Part shown: in pieces, positions 34,770 through 45,420 of the stretch
Layout of the letters: each line of letters starts with the position of its first letter
Numbering within the stretch: the first letter of the stretch is position 1
Origin: Phoronis australis
Lineage: Eukaryota > Phoronida > Phoronidae
NCBI GenBank assembly: GCA_002633005.1
Contig: NMRA01000024.1
Coordinates: forward strand, 955,786 to 1,019,785
Length of the DNA stretch: 64,000 nt
Reading direction: 5' to 3'
Position numbers and translations under genes: made by a program
Notes under the pieces: generated by a model
Seen by the model: only the letters and a program-made list of their open reading frames with translations
Database searches by the model: none
What the model was told of the DNA's origin: nothing

Positions 34770-35336
34770 CTGGAACCAAAGAACAAAGTGACACTGTATT
34801 AAATTACAGAATGTCATGCTTTTTAGGAAGTCAGCGACACAACGTGTCTTGTTTGATGATGTGATCTCGTGAACCGAATAGTGCGCGTGTAGTCGACGCT
34901 GCTTTGTGTTGGCCTTACCTCAAGTCTTTTTTACACTACTGGAAGTCTATATTGGGGAATTTTCGTGTACAAACACTGGTACATGTATGTATTTTGTTGC
35001 TACTGTTTTGTCTCTGTCCTTTTGTATTCTTAAGCAGAGTCTTTTTTCAGTGGTTGCGATGCGATTCTGAAGAAAACCTTTCTCTGATCGCGCAGGCCTA
35101 CATTGCAAATACCCTTTGTTGTACTGTCGTATTTTTACATTTTGTGTCAATACTTTCGACATTGGATGTACGTTGTCATATTTCGGTATTTGTAACTAAA
35201 ACTTGCTGAGTATGCTGCCCGTTGAACAAATTAACAAAGTAAACGTTTTTCATATGCGTGACATGCAAATTACCTTTCCGATTTCGATAAGAATTTGAAA
35301 ATGTAGTGACGACTCACACTTCACATTGATGCGGCA
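34770..35336. other. 5' flank or intron of the Ig receptor gene
   Basis: Begins with the acceptor-like tract (minus strand CTTTGTTCTTTGGTTCCAG). I searched the minus strand for an ATG-led hydrophobic leader ending at a GT donor and found none convincing here, so the first exon may be farther upstream. Confidence 0.45.
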
Positions 35337-35341
35337 ACAGT

Positions 35342-35641
35342 CATAGGCGGATTTAGGGGGGGGGGGGCCTGCCCCCTTGGCTGCCGAAAAAAAATAAAAG
35401 ACCAAGAGCGTGATGAAATATTGAGTTGATTAACTAACCACGATAATTAACATGCGGCTGATACTGATTTCACAATGTCTGCTGTTTTAGATCGTGCGTG
35501 CGTAAGAATCGGTTCGCCGTTTTCTTTTTTGTAATCCGCGCCCTTCACAAATTCGAGTGCACGCGAGCGTCCTTTGCCCTTCGCGCGGTTCCCCGAGGCA
35601 AAATGTTGGGCCCCCCTAATGGTATCCTAGATTTGCCACTG
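35342..35641. mobile_element. Non-autonomous CAG-ended DNA transposon, second copy
   Basis: Begins CATAGGCGGATTTAGG and ends CCTAGATTTGCCACTG. It is flanked by ACAGT at 35337-35341 and 35642-35646. About 300 bp, longer than its relatives, with a run of G near the left end. No open frame. Confidence 0.75.
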
Positions 35642-35646
35642 ACAGT

Positions 35647-38023
35647 CTCCACCTAACTGTGGACAAATCCGCCCTCGGGAGTTAAGATGGCTCCAAGGGA
35701 GGAAACTAATACATTGATATTTGTTCTATCTGCTAGACTGAAACTCACCGCCGTTGTCATCTATCCAAGTCGTCACCACCTCCTCCTGTACCAATCGACA
35801 CCACTTTCAACATCGGGTTGAAACTTCTTACCAGTGAATTTGTATCGTTTTTGCAGTTGAAAACGCAGCTTCGGGGTTATTGTTGAATGAGACAGACTTC
35901 TTGGTGTTATTGGCTTTGACCCGTCAGAGCTGCAAGACAACCGAAACCGTTGACTTTGTGATTTTATTACAAATGTTCAATTCCTGCCCCTGCTGGTCAG
36001 TTTTCTATGAAGTAAATTCACCGAAAAGGTGTTTTTTCGACTAGCCTTCGACATTGGTCAGTCTGTAGCGTTCACTTTTTTAGTGCTGCAACACAATACA
36101 ACCCTGCGCATTACAACCATGTTCTTCCCATTTCTTGTCCACCTTCTACATTTGAAGGTCCGTAGCGGAGGAGGCAGCCTTAAGAACATGAGTAATGTTT
36201 CACCAAGATTTTACGAAGAGAATGAGGACCGAGGCCCAACGCAGACGGATACTTGGGAGCTGGTCTTTCTGCCTCAAGTGAGCTGTGAGCTGTTAGCGCT
36301 GCACCAACTGGAGATGTGAAATGATGAACTGGATGACTAGGCTAATCTAGCCGTTCTTCAGCTCAGCTACGGTTCAATTGAGACAAATAATTCAGATTGT
36401 ACCTATCCGCCTGAGCTGGCCCTGAAGTCAGGATTCACTTCATAATGGTCCAGTTTGGGAAAGTTCATTTTATTACGTTCCTGCTTTGAACGTATATTTT
36501 GATAGGGTGTTGTTCCGGGGGCCTGCTACGCTGCTTGTGGGACTATTTCAAATTTCCCGTGGACCAGATTCTGCGCTCGGTCCTACTGTAGGGTTACACC
36601 TTGTTTTGAAATTGGGTGCGTGAGCCATAAGATGTTCTGTGTGCATGGGAGCGGCAAAAAAACGACTCGGTTTTGCAGAACGAAAATTTCTTGCGCAATA
36701 CTACCGGAAACTAAAAAACATCAAGAAAGTGCAACGGCAAACAATCTTCCAAAGTTAATGAGCATCGCGTTAAATTTGGTTTAAAGACTCTATTCCTTTC
36801 AAATTTCCTTTTGTAGTGAATTTAAACCACTAATCTAATTTCTAAACTATACATATCTTGTCCGAGTTTCATTTATATCATTGAGAGTTATTTCAGATAG
36901 GCAAAAATCGTCTAGTGTGCTTTGCTGTTTGGGGATCGGATGATAGATATTTTTCCAACTTCAAACTGCAACTAATTTCACTGGATCATCGTCAGCTCTT
37001 ACAAGATAAGCTTCCAATTGTCAAAAAATTAACTATGAATCAATTGATTGTCGGATAGTCACATAAGCATGTGAATCAGAAACAAAAAAATCTTTTTTAT
37101 GAAAACAGAATATTATACTTAAGTAATTCCCGAAGGCAAGTTCGTGGATTCTTAACAGCCAACCGGTGGGGAATATGGGAGACAGGGCATCCCACGGGGC
37201 TTGGGGGGAGGGGGGGGCTCCCCAAGAAATTTTACGAATTCATTCGTGTTACGTGTATTTTGGTTCATTCCAGAGGTAGTTGTTACGGTTGAAACGTGAA
37301 CTCCAAAAATCTCTGAAATATTTTTTATGATTGACAGTACATGTACTTTGAGTACTTTAAGACGTTAGATATTCACTCTGCATAAGGACATCAAAATCGT
37401 ACCCCGACAGTGTGTTCGATATGTGCGAATTTCTCAGAAAAAAATATTCCTAGTAACACTTTTCAAAGGAAATACTATTCTTATGATACAGTGAGAAAAC
37501 TATTGACGTACTATCGTTATAAAAACGTCGGTAATATTCCTTTTGTGAAATTCACAAAAGTAGTGGTGGTCAAATTCTTCAAACTTCCGCCCTTTCGATG
37601 GCGTACTATCCTATTGTGTATTTCAAAGCAATTATTTTGGTTGTTTGGACGGAATGTCAGATCTTTATACTGCTGCTCCTTGCACGATTTTTTGATGAAT
37701 TTGTTATCTTATGTTCTCCCCTCTTGAATAGTTGACAGTGCCGGATTTACAGAAGGACAGAGTTGGAATTGCCCCAGGCCCTCCCTTCGAGAGAAGACCC
37801 CGCCTGGAAGGGGATCTCTTTATGTAAAAGGGTAATCATTAAAAGTGGCAAAGATTGACAGCTAATTCCATCATCATGTGACTTTCTAAGAAGTGACTTT
37901 CTTAAATTTTTTTTTTGCGATTTCACAAAAACAGGACACTAAAGTCAATCGATTCCATCTTTGGACTCTCTCTTCGTGAACGTCCCTTTAAAGTGGAAGT
38001 TCCAAGCTAATTCCTTATCAGTG
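35647..38023. other. Intergenic, no gene seen
   Basis: Only short open frames without recognisable motifs (the longest is about 100 codons at 37410-37727). A degraded CAG-ended repeat terminus, CAGTGCCGGATTTAC, occurs near 37738. The first exon of the minus-strand Ig receptor could lie here but was not identified. Confidence 0.45.
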
Positions 38024-38028
38024 GCGGA

Positions 38029-38172
38029 TTTAGAGGGGGGCCAAGAGGGCCATGGCCCCCCTAAAATTCTGCATTCTCCTTTTGGCAGTTCGGGGGTGCG
38101 AATGTCTGACGGGCAAAATCCTGGCTAATACTCGGCCCTGCCCCCCAACTCAAAATCCTGGATCCGCCCCTG
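38029..38172. mobile_element. Non-autonomous CAG-ended DNA transposon, third copy
   Basis: Begins CAGTGGCGGATTTAG and ends CTGGATCCGCCCCTG. It is flanked by CTTAT at 38024-38028 and 38173-38177. Nearly the same length as the 14840 copy and in the opposite internal orientation: the GGCAAAATC and GGGGG blocks run the other way. Confidence 0.8.
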
Positions 38173-38849
38173 CTTATCTCTGTAATTGCATGGTCAAATT
38201 AATTAGAAACACAAGATATGGTGACAATGTGAATATGAATTAGAATGAAAATTGCTCAACGTTTTTAAGAAGGAGTTTTGTGTCGAAAACATCCACCGTA
38301 AATCACTCAACCATGTCCAGTAAGTATCATTTACCAGTTGTCACTGAATACAACTGCACTTCTTTAGCGAAGATGATGTTTAATTAGCATTGTCGTTTAG
38401 TTCCTGCTATACCTGAGCGTAGTTAGGAGCATGCAAATACGTCTTTAAGAAGCAGGATAACAGTGGCGGCATGGACGCCATCAAAGCTCTCCTTAAAGCG
38501 CTGCGCAACTAAATATGAAAGGATAGAAAAGATACAATTTCGAGAAAGAACGAAAAAGAGACCTGCAGGTGATTCCATTATGACTTGTCAGAGAACGGTA
38601 TTTCGTCCCTGGAGAAATAGTTTTGCATTTGATGTTATTGTCTTATTGAAGTTAAAAATCCTGCTCTACAAAAGTTTTGCTTAACAAATTTTCTCAATTT
38701 TTTCTAAACACGTGTATGGATTCTGTTCGTTTACATCATAAGGTAATGTAGGCCTCCGCTCATATCACACGTACAATACAAACAGTTAACAACAAGTTCA
38801 CAAATCACACATAGAATATAGGCTATTTACAAAAAATAAAAACTTTGTT
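38173..38849. other. Intergenic, no feature seen
   Basis: Short AT-rich interval between a MITE and the LINE. No supported gene. Confidence 0.45.
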
Positions 38850-41020
38850 ATTCATGTGAAACGCCTGGAATAGAAATAATCTAAATTAATTTTGAATGAC
38901 AGGTTCAATGTGTGAAGACACAGTATTAATGATGTTTCGTTCACATGGACTAGAATAAAATGCTCTGATATAAACCTTTTCTTAATATCAGTGTATAATG
39001 TACAAATAAATAATATGTGGAACTCATGTTCAATTTCATGTTTACCTAAGTTAAAACAGATACACAAACGCCTCTCTCTGGGGATATTAACATGTCTTCC
39101 TTGTTCTATCCGAAGACAGTGACACGAACAGCGAAAGCTGGCAAGGATTGTCCTTGATGCTGAACAAATATTTTCCCGGCTCCAACAAAGTTTTGAATCC
39201 CATGTAGAGCTCAAGCTTCTTATTACAATTTTTGTTTTCATAGCAGGTCTGTACAGCACAGTCACTTATTTTGTGTATGAATTGAGATAGGAAAATTTCC
39301 TTATTTCCCACATCTTGACAAATCCAAACAAAATCAAATCCATGCGTGTATAGAACATTTTTAACCTTCGTACACCGCGTTTTGTGACCAGATTCGTCAA
39401 GCTGACGCGTAACATGTACGTTGACTTTGGAAATCTATCATCACTCATTTCCAGTAGCTTTATCAAAAAGACAGTGTACAGAGACAGGACGCCTCCCAAA
39501 CTCACCGACGACTACAGCGTTCCTGGCGGAAGACAGGACGCTCAGAACATACTTAAAACATCTCATCTGCACAGATTCTATACAATTTTTGGTATCAAAA
39601 CCCCAAATTTCTGAACCATACGTTACGATAGGTAAAATCATTTTATCAAATAATTTCATGGCAAAGCTGATTTTACAAAGGACATTGACTTTAGTACTTA
39701 TCTGCTAAGGTTTACCGAGCGCCGAGAATCCGAACTACCTCTGACGCAAACACAAGTCCCAAATATTTAAAGAGTTAACTACTTCGAGCTTAGTAGCGCC
39801 AAAATACCATTTTTCGTAGCTTCTTAGTTTGCCTCCGTTGCGGAAAACCATTCATTACCCGTGTCTTTTTGAGATTTACTTTTAACCCAGATATCGTAGA
39901 TCACCTTTATCACAATTTCGTTTTGGAAGTCTCCCACTTCATATTGAAACTGGTAGGTTTTCTAACACGGAGGCCTGTTCCAACAAAACAGACTTAGCTA
40001 AGACAAATCTTAAATTTTAGTAAATTTCAAAATACAAGTTAAATTTGTCTCAAAACCAATTCAAGAAAGAGATCTAAAGTTCGACTTAAGTGTGTGATAT
40101 AAGTGTGTTGTCTTAATTTTGAATAACTTACCGAATGTGGAATTTTCAAAGTTTGGAATTTAAGACAAATCTTAAACTTAAGTCAAAAATGAACTTAAGT
40201 CATTTTCTTGAAACAGGCCCCTGATCTCTATAACAGATTTTGCTTGCTTTTTAATTTTCATTCTGTTGAAGATGAAATTCATTTTCTTTGCCATTATCAT
40301 TTTTATTTTATGAAGACTTAAGAATTTTGTTGTTTTACAAAATCACACCTGTTAAATTCTGAAGACAAACTGCTATTTTATGTAATAATTTGTGTAGTGC
40401 TTTTAACAGACGACGAAATTCTCTGTTCACTTAATTTCTTCAATAGTTTTGAGCTTCATATCAAACTGTATGTGCATTACTATTCTTGTATTTTGTTTTA
40501 AGTGACTAATAAGCCCCGTGTGATGGGTGTTCAAGTAACACTCGTCACTGTTATAATTTTTTTCTCTCTTTTCTCCCTTAAACCCCACTTTTTATTATAA
40601 TTGACAATAGATGTAGCTGCTGCTGTACTATGCGTACAATGTATTACATTTGAAAACTCATCGGAAAAGTATACACCCTGACAATTGCCTTTACAATTCA
40701 CTTTTATTAACTCATTCAAATACATTATAAAAAACAATGGGCTAAGCATGCAACCCGGTCTTCTACCGATTGAACATTGGAATAGATTAGTCAAACCATC
40801 TAGAGTTTCAACACAAGCTATTAATTTTTCATAACAAAAAAATAACACCCGCATTGTTCCTCAAATAATTTTCCATTGGATACGATCCAACGTGTAAGCC
40901 TGTTATTTAATATTTTATTAAACACCTTGCTGACGACACTCAGCAAAGAAATGCCTCTGTAAATACGTGTATGAATGATCTTTGTTGCAACAATGTTCTG
41001 GTCAGGCAGGCCGAAAGGAA
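38850..41020 (-). mobile_element. Degenerate CR1/L2-like LINE ORF2 with a nested MITE
   Basis: On the minus strand the order is: YRGISLLSVVSKVFNKILNN (about 40960-40890), a deletion, then CSIGRRPGCMLSPLFFIMYLNEL (about 40800-40700), then after the MITE at 39971-40220 the block LFDKMILPIVTYGSEIWG with CFKYVLSV (39659-39441), and a C-terminal R-RRLCICFNLGKHEIEHEFH region (about 39080-38990). The catalytic YADD block is degraded, and stops and frame changes abound. Same broad family as the element at 24.6-26.4 kb. Confidence 0.85.
39971..40220. mobile_element. MITE with TIR GGCCTGTTYCAA nested in the LINE
   Basis: The left end GGCCTGTTCCAAC and the right end (complement GGGCCTGTTTCAAG) are inverted, and the core contains repeated ACTTAAG and AAGACAAATCTTAAA words. 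It interrupts the LINE, so it is younger. Possibly related to the elements at 53410 and 57004, which share a GTTTC-type terminus. Confidence 0.7.
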
Positions 41021-41605
41021 AATGAATAACTGGTAATTTTCTCTCCGTGTTTCGCTGTCTTTTTTTCCTCGACTGCCCCCGGTCCCACGCCCATATGGGT
41101 TGCCACGAGTTTAACGCTTGCTATGAACCCTGCACTTGGGCCCTAAGCTGAAATCAGTCTTCAAATGGTTAATTCTCTCTGGCTCCTATTCTCTTCTCCT
41201 GCGTTCTCTCCTTCAGCTTAGACTCCGCAGGCTTTTTGATAGACCACTTAAAGGGTCAATAAACTCGCACCGTCTGTCGAAAACAAGTAAGCCCTGTTCT
41301 TTTAGGTAATCGGCTTTAATTATCGTTCTCCGCCTTGCTCAGATTGGAAGTCCTTTTCAGGATTTCGAGAAGATTTAGTATGTCATGCCAAGCCCGTTCT
41401 TAAAAGTTGTAGAAGTCCTGTTGAGGCGCGTTACGCACGTGCGCGTGGCACAAGGCGTGCCTACTGACGTCCACACCGAAACTCATCAGCTATTTCTGCT
41501 CTCACAGCCACTGAAAAGATTTTTCATTAGAGGATTTTTGGAGTGCCGTGGACAGACTTTACTACACCGGCTATGTGGACTACTGCAGAATTTATTCCTT
41601 CAATA
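41021..41605. other. Intergenic, no feature seen
   Basis: No supported gene between the LINE and the inverted-repeat element that follows. Confidence 0.45.
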
Positions 41606-42504
41606 GAGAGGTTTCGCAAAGCAACGTGAACTTGAAGTATGACGCGTACTTCACTGCGTGTGCCGTATTCACGTTGCAGTAACAAAAATAGGTTTCGCAA
41701 CAGCTAAATTTTTTCATGAACGTGAAAGTAAACATGAACTGAATAACTGAGCTCAGGGTGTCCAGTTATCGTAGTACGTATCCGCTAGTTTACAAACAAA
41801 AAATTAAAAGTCACTTTGCCAATGCAAATTCTTTTATTTTCATTCTCATAACATCTAACACAAATCAGTAAATTCAATTTAGTCAATTTTTTAAAGTTAA
41901 TTTTGCGATTTAACATGTTCAGTTGTGTTCTACACCAAGCCTCCCCTTCCTCTCTCACTTCTCCAGTTCACGCTTCCCTTCCTTTCTTCTCCGCTCCATT
42001 TCAAATTTTGGCGTTCCAGTGTTATCTCTTGCTCTCGTGTTTTCAGCTCTGCATCATGTTTTTCTTTGAAAAAAGTTGATATACTAGGTGTGTGTCAGTT
42101 CGACACCGCACATCGCTTTTAACAACACAAAACCATTTCTGTTAAAAATCCATTCTAGTTCGATGATATCCAACGAACCCCCGTAGAATAAGGATTTTGG
42201 AAAAAGTGATTTGCAACTAAAGTTTAAGAACGTTTAAAGACAAAAGAATCGTGTTCATTTTACACTGAAGCAAAGAAGAAAGATTGAGAACCTTATCAAA
42301 ATCATAAAAAAAAAATAATTTCGACGTCTTACCAAATAACTTAGGGGGCAACATGTTTCGCGTTTGAAGCGACAGGAATCTCTCTGAATTTGTGTAAAAT
42401 ACTCCAACACTATCGGGATTACGCCACAGCCCAAAATAGCATGTATGAAGTGATATTATAAACGCGAGATAATTCACGTTCTCGTCGCTATGCGGAAACC
42501 TCTC
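41606..42504. mobile_element. About 0.9-kb element with inverted ends GAGAGGTTTC, flanked by TA
   Basis: The left end GAGAGGTTTCGCAAAGCAAC and the right end (complement GAGAGGTTTCCGCATAGCGAC) are inverted matches, and both are flanked by TA. Near 41950-42090 the minus strand could encode a charged helical segment (EKHDAELKTREQEITLE), perhaps a remnant of an element-encoded DNA-binding protein. No transposase catalytic motif is visible. Superfamily undecided. Confidence 0.6.
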
Positions 42505-45103
42505 TAATAACCTGCTGGCATGCCTGGGGTTCGCGTGTGCTGGTGCATCACTTAATTTGAGAAGGATTAATATTGACTAGGTCCATGCCCCGGAAATAAT
42601 TTCCAAACTGCTTAGTAATTTAAAGCGCTAAGTAAAAAATCTAGCCACCTTCGTCGTATCGAACTTTTCAGTTGACGTCATATATCGTTTCACAGCTGAT
42701 TAGTTCGTAACCTTTGACCTTGTCAGGCAGGCGGATTGTACGCTATTCTTTTGTGTGCAGGCTAGTGCTTCCGTATGCGGTGGTCACGACGCTAAAATGA
42801 CTCGTTAGGCTGACGTATCCGGACTGTGACACCCCATGAAACTCTAGGTAAGAGTTCTATATTTAGATTGAAACGCCGTTATTAACTGACGAGTGTCCAT
42901 GACTCCTGTGTTTTAAATTGTTGAATTACCAGTAGGCTGTATTACGATCGATGACTGGGTAAACTTGAAGTGTCTAGTGGCAAGCCTACTGCCGAATCGG
43001 TAGACCACATTGACGAATGATTCAGTGTTTGCTCATCTCTACTCTGGTCTCCGAGACTCAACTTTCCGAAAGTCGTAGCAAGGGACATTTGAACCTTTGA
43101 CATTTAATAGTTGCTCTGCCGATTGCAGTGGAGTCGAGACCAAGTCGGAATATTCCGAATCCGGGCGGATTCCGATACGGGCGCGGACATGACCCATGTC
43201 TGTCTTCAACTTTTGTCGCTGAGTGGGCCTTAGTATTGAGGCAGCGGTCGTCCGTCGAAGGTCTGAGTCACTGAGCGCTTTGCTGGGAGTGCCCTACAAC
43301 GTAGCGAAGTCCAAAGAGCCAAGTTAAACCTTTGACATTGAACAAGTCAGATGAAGACTTGATAGCGAATAGCGTTGTAAATATCTGAGGACACCACCAT
43401 CTCAAATGGCTCCAGTGGTCATCCCATAGGCCTTCCATACACTGGAAGATTTTCGGCGAATCTTGCCATACACAGTTTAAACCTGGGAGTGATATTAGTC
43501 CTAGGTTTAAACCATCAAAGTCATGTTGCTTTTTAAAGCAACATAAAAGTACCCTTTGCGCTGGCATAGAGGGACACCTTAGGAGGCCATTGATGCCTTC
43601 AACTCTTCCCACCTCGAACAAATACTTTTTTTAGCTGTCCTTCGTTCATTTGCCCAAATCGACAACTGGTCACTTTTGCTGCTCGTACCAGGGGATATGA
43701 CCAAAAATAATTAAAAAAAATAAATAAACAAAAAAACACCATCATGGCAATTTTGTAGCCTACATGGCCGGGATTTTTTCCATTGTTTGGGCTTTACTTA
43801 ACAGTATATGCTACATTTGCCAGTGATTTTTATGCCAGAATTCTACCTTGGTTTCTGTTATTTGTTAGTATGGACAAAAGGACAGGCAAGGTCCAGGTAC
43901 CCGCGGCCACTATTATGCGTTATGCTAAGCCGCAGGTGTCTGGTGACTTTTTGATCAGCGATAATTATTCCAAATGTGTTTACAAGCATGAAAACAGTTA
44001 ATTGGGCTGTGTGGCTGTGTGAGCGGGTTTATATAACATAATAAAGAACTTTGCCTATCAAAGTATATAGAAGTGCTACACATCGTTTTCAAGAATTGAT
44101 TCCACAAATATCTGGAACACAAAAAAGTAACCGAAATCAGTGTTCGAGTCATAAAAAATTGGTTCACTAGAACTAGGTTTACACACATCAAAATTATATT
44201 GACTTCAGTTGCTTGACGGATGAGGAAAGCTGCAGTCTCTGCTTAATTATCTTCTCCTGTAAGTACGCTGGTAGTATATGCAACACAACTGATATGGAAA
44301 TTGGCTGTCTGGACTTGTTGGATAAGAAGTCGATCCAAGCAGCTACTCAAAGTAAATGACAAATTCGTGTAATGACTCCCACACAAAAGGATTGTGTTGT
44401 GATCCTCTGGTGAAAGTGTGACATTTTCTTATTGAGAGACTGCCTGTTAATGGACCCTTGCACCCCCCCTCCCAGAGTATATCCCTGGGGATTATTAATA
44501 ATGCTGTATAACCGTTCCCGTGAGGATACCCCTGCAGGATCGTTAGGAATACGCCAGTGAGGGGCTTGAATTTCTGTTAACTGTAGGAGGCAGTGTGGAT
44601 TCAGGTAGTCACTTGGGATCCTAATCGGACTGCATATACCCCTAGGCAGATGAAGACTTTTCTGACAAGACAATAAACAAGAACACTTTTTTTTCATAAG
44701 CTCTACCTAGTCAAGAGTAGGTCTCTCGTTGGCCTTTTCTATGCATTTGGGTAAATTATTTCATTAGCTGTGTGCCCAGGGTGATGCCTATGCTGTTCAG
44801 GCTTCTTGACTTCAGTCTGATGTGTTTTCCTTCAGCTTCAGTTCAAGCATGGTGCAAATTACACCGGTGTCATGGTGTCATGTTTTCATGTTGTAATCTT
44901 ATTTTCTGTTAATTCACCTAAGTAACTAATACGTTTACACACTGTTTTCAGTTCCTGAACCTGTCACTTCTTTTTTTATCAAAAGTATAAAAAACAAGGA
45001 CCGCATTCATTTGGCATGTGGAAAAACAAAAAAACCTCGGGCTTTTCAAGCATGGCTTATGAATTGATATAACAAATTTGAAACGGGGCAACACATGTTT
45101 GGA
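42505..45103. other. Intergenic; possible distal promoter region for the SLCO gene
   Basis: About 42680-43280 is visibly richer in GC and CpG than its surroundings and contains a donor-like CTCTAG|GTAAGAG at about 42845, so it could hold a first untranslated exon of the plus-strand SLCO gene. This is inference only. Small perfect palindromes occur near 43495-43545. No coding gene is supported. Confidence 0.35.
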
Positions 45104-45420
45104 CCACAGGCATCCTCAGCTTCTGATCGTCCCCAATACACTATGTATACACTACAAGGTATGACACTCCCGACTAGAAATTCCACGGGTGCTTCACTTC
45201 AGCCGTCCGTATCAAACACAAAACTCAATAAATTTACACAAAACGGGTTCAGCAAACCATTAGCAATTGTTCTTTCTTCTAATTCCATTAACGGTGTCCT
45301 GTTCCAGCAAGTTTGCAATAAGTTCGCGGTCAAAGCACAAAATCTTACCAAAAAAGCCACACGTACTATCTACTTTGACACACAGAAATTGTCAATTTTT
45401 CACGGAAAGTCACGACATCA
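45104..45420 (+). repeat. Single copy of the PFDN1-intron repeat family
   Basis: Starts CCACAGGCATCCTCAGCTTC and follows the unit seen at 16229-16542 in the same order: CCCCAATACACTA, ACACTCCCGACTAG, CACGGGTGCTTCACTTC, AACTCAATAAATTTACAC, then a diverged GTCCTGTTCC-AGCAAG segment. It shows that the unit is dispersed and exists without the palindrome. The 150-codon open frame over it is not supported as a gene. Confidence 0.8.

Noticed and set aside
43268-43621. 117-codon minus-strand frame
   Set aside because: No recognisable motif. It overlaps small palindromes, and coding is not supported.
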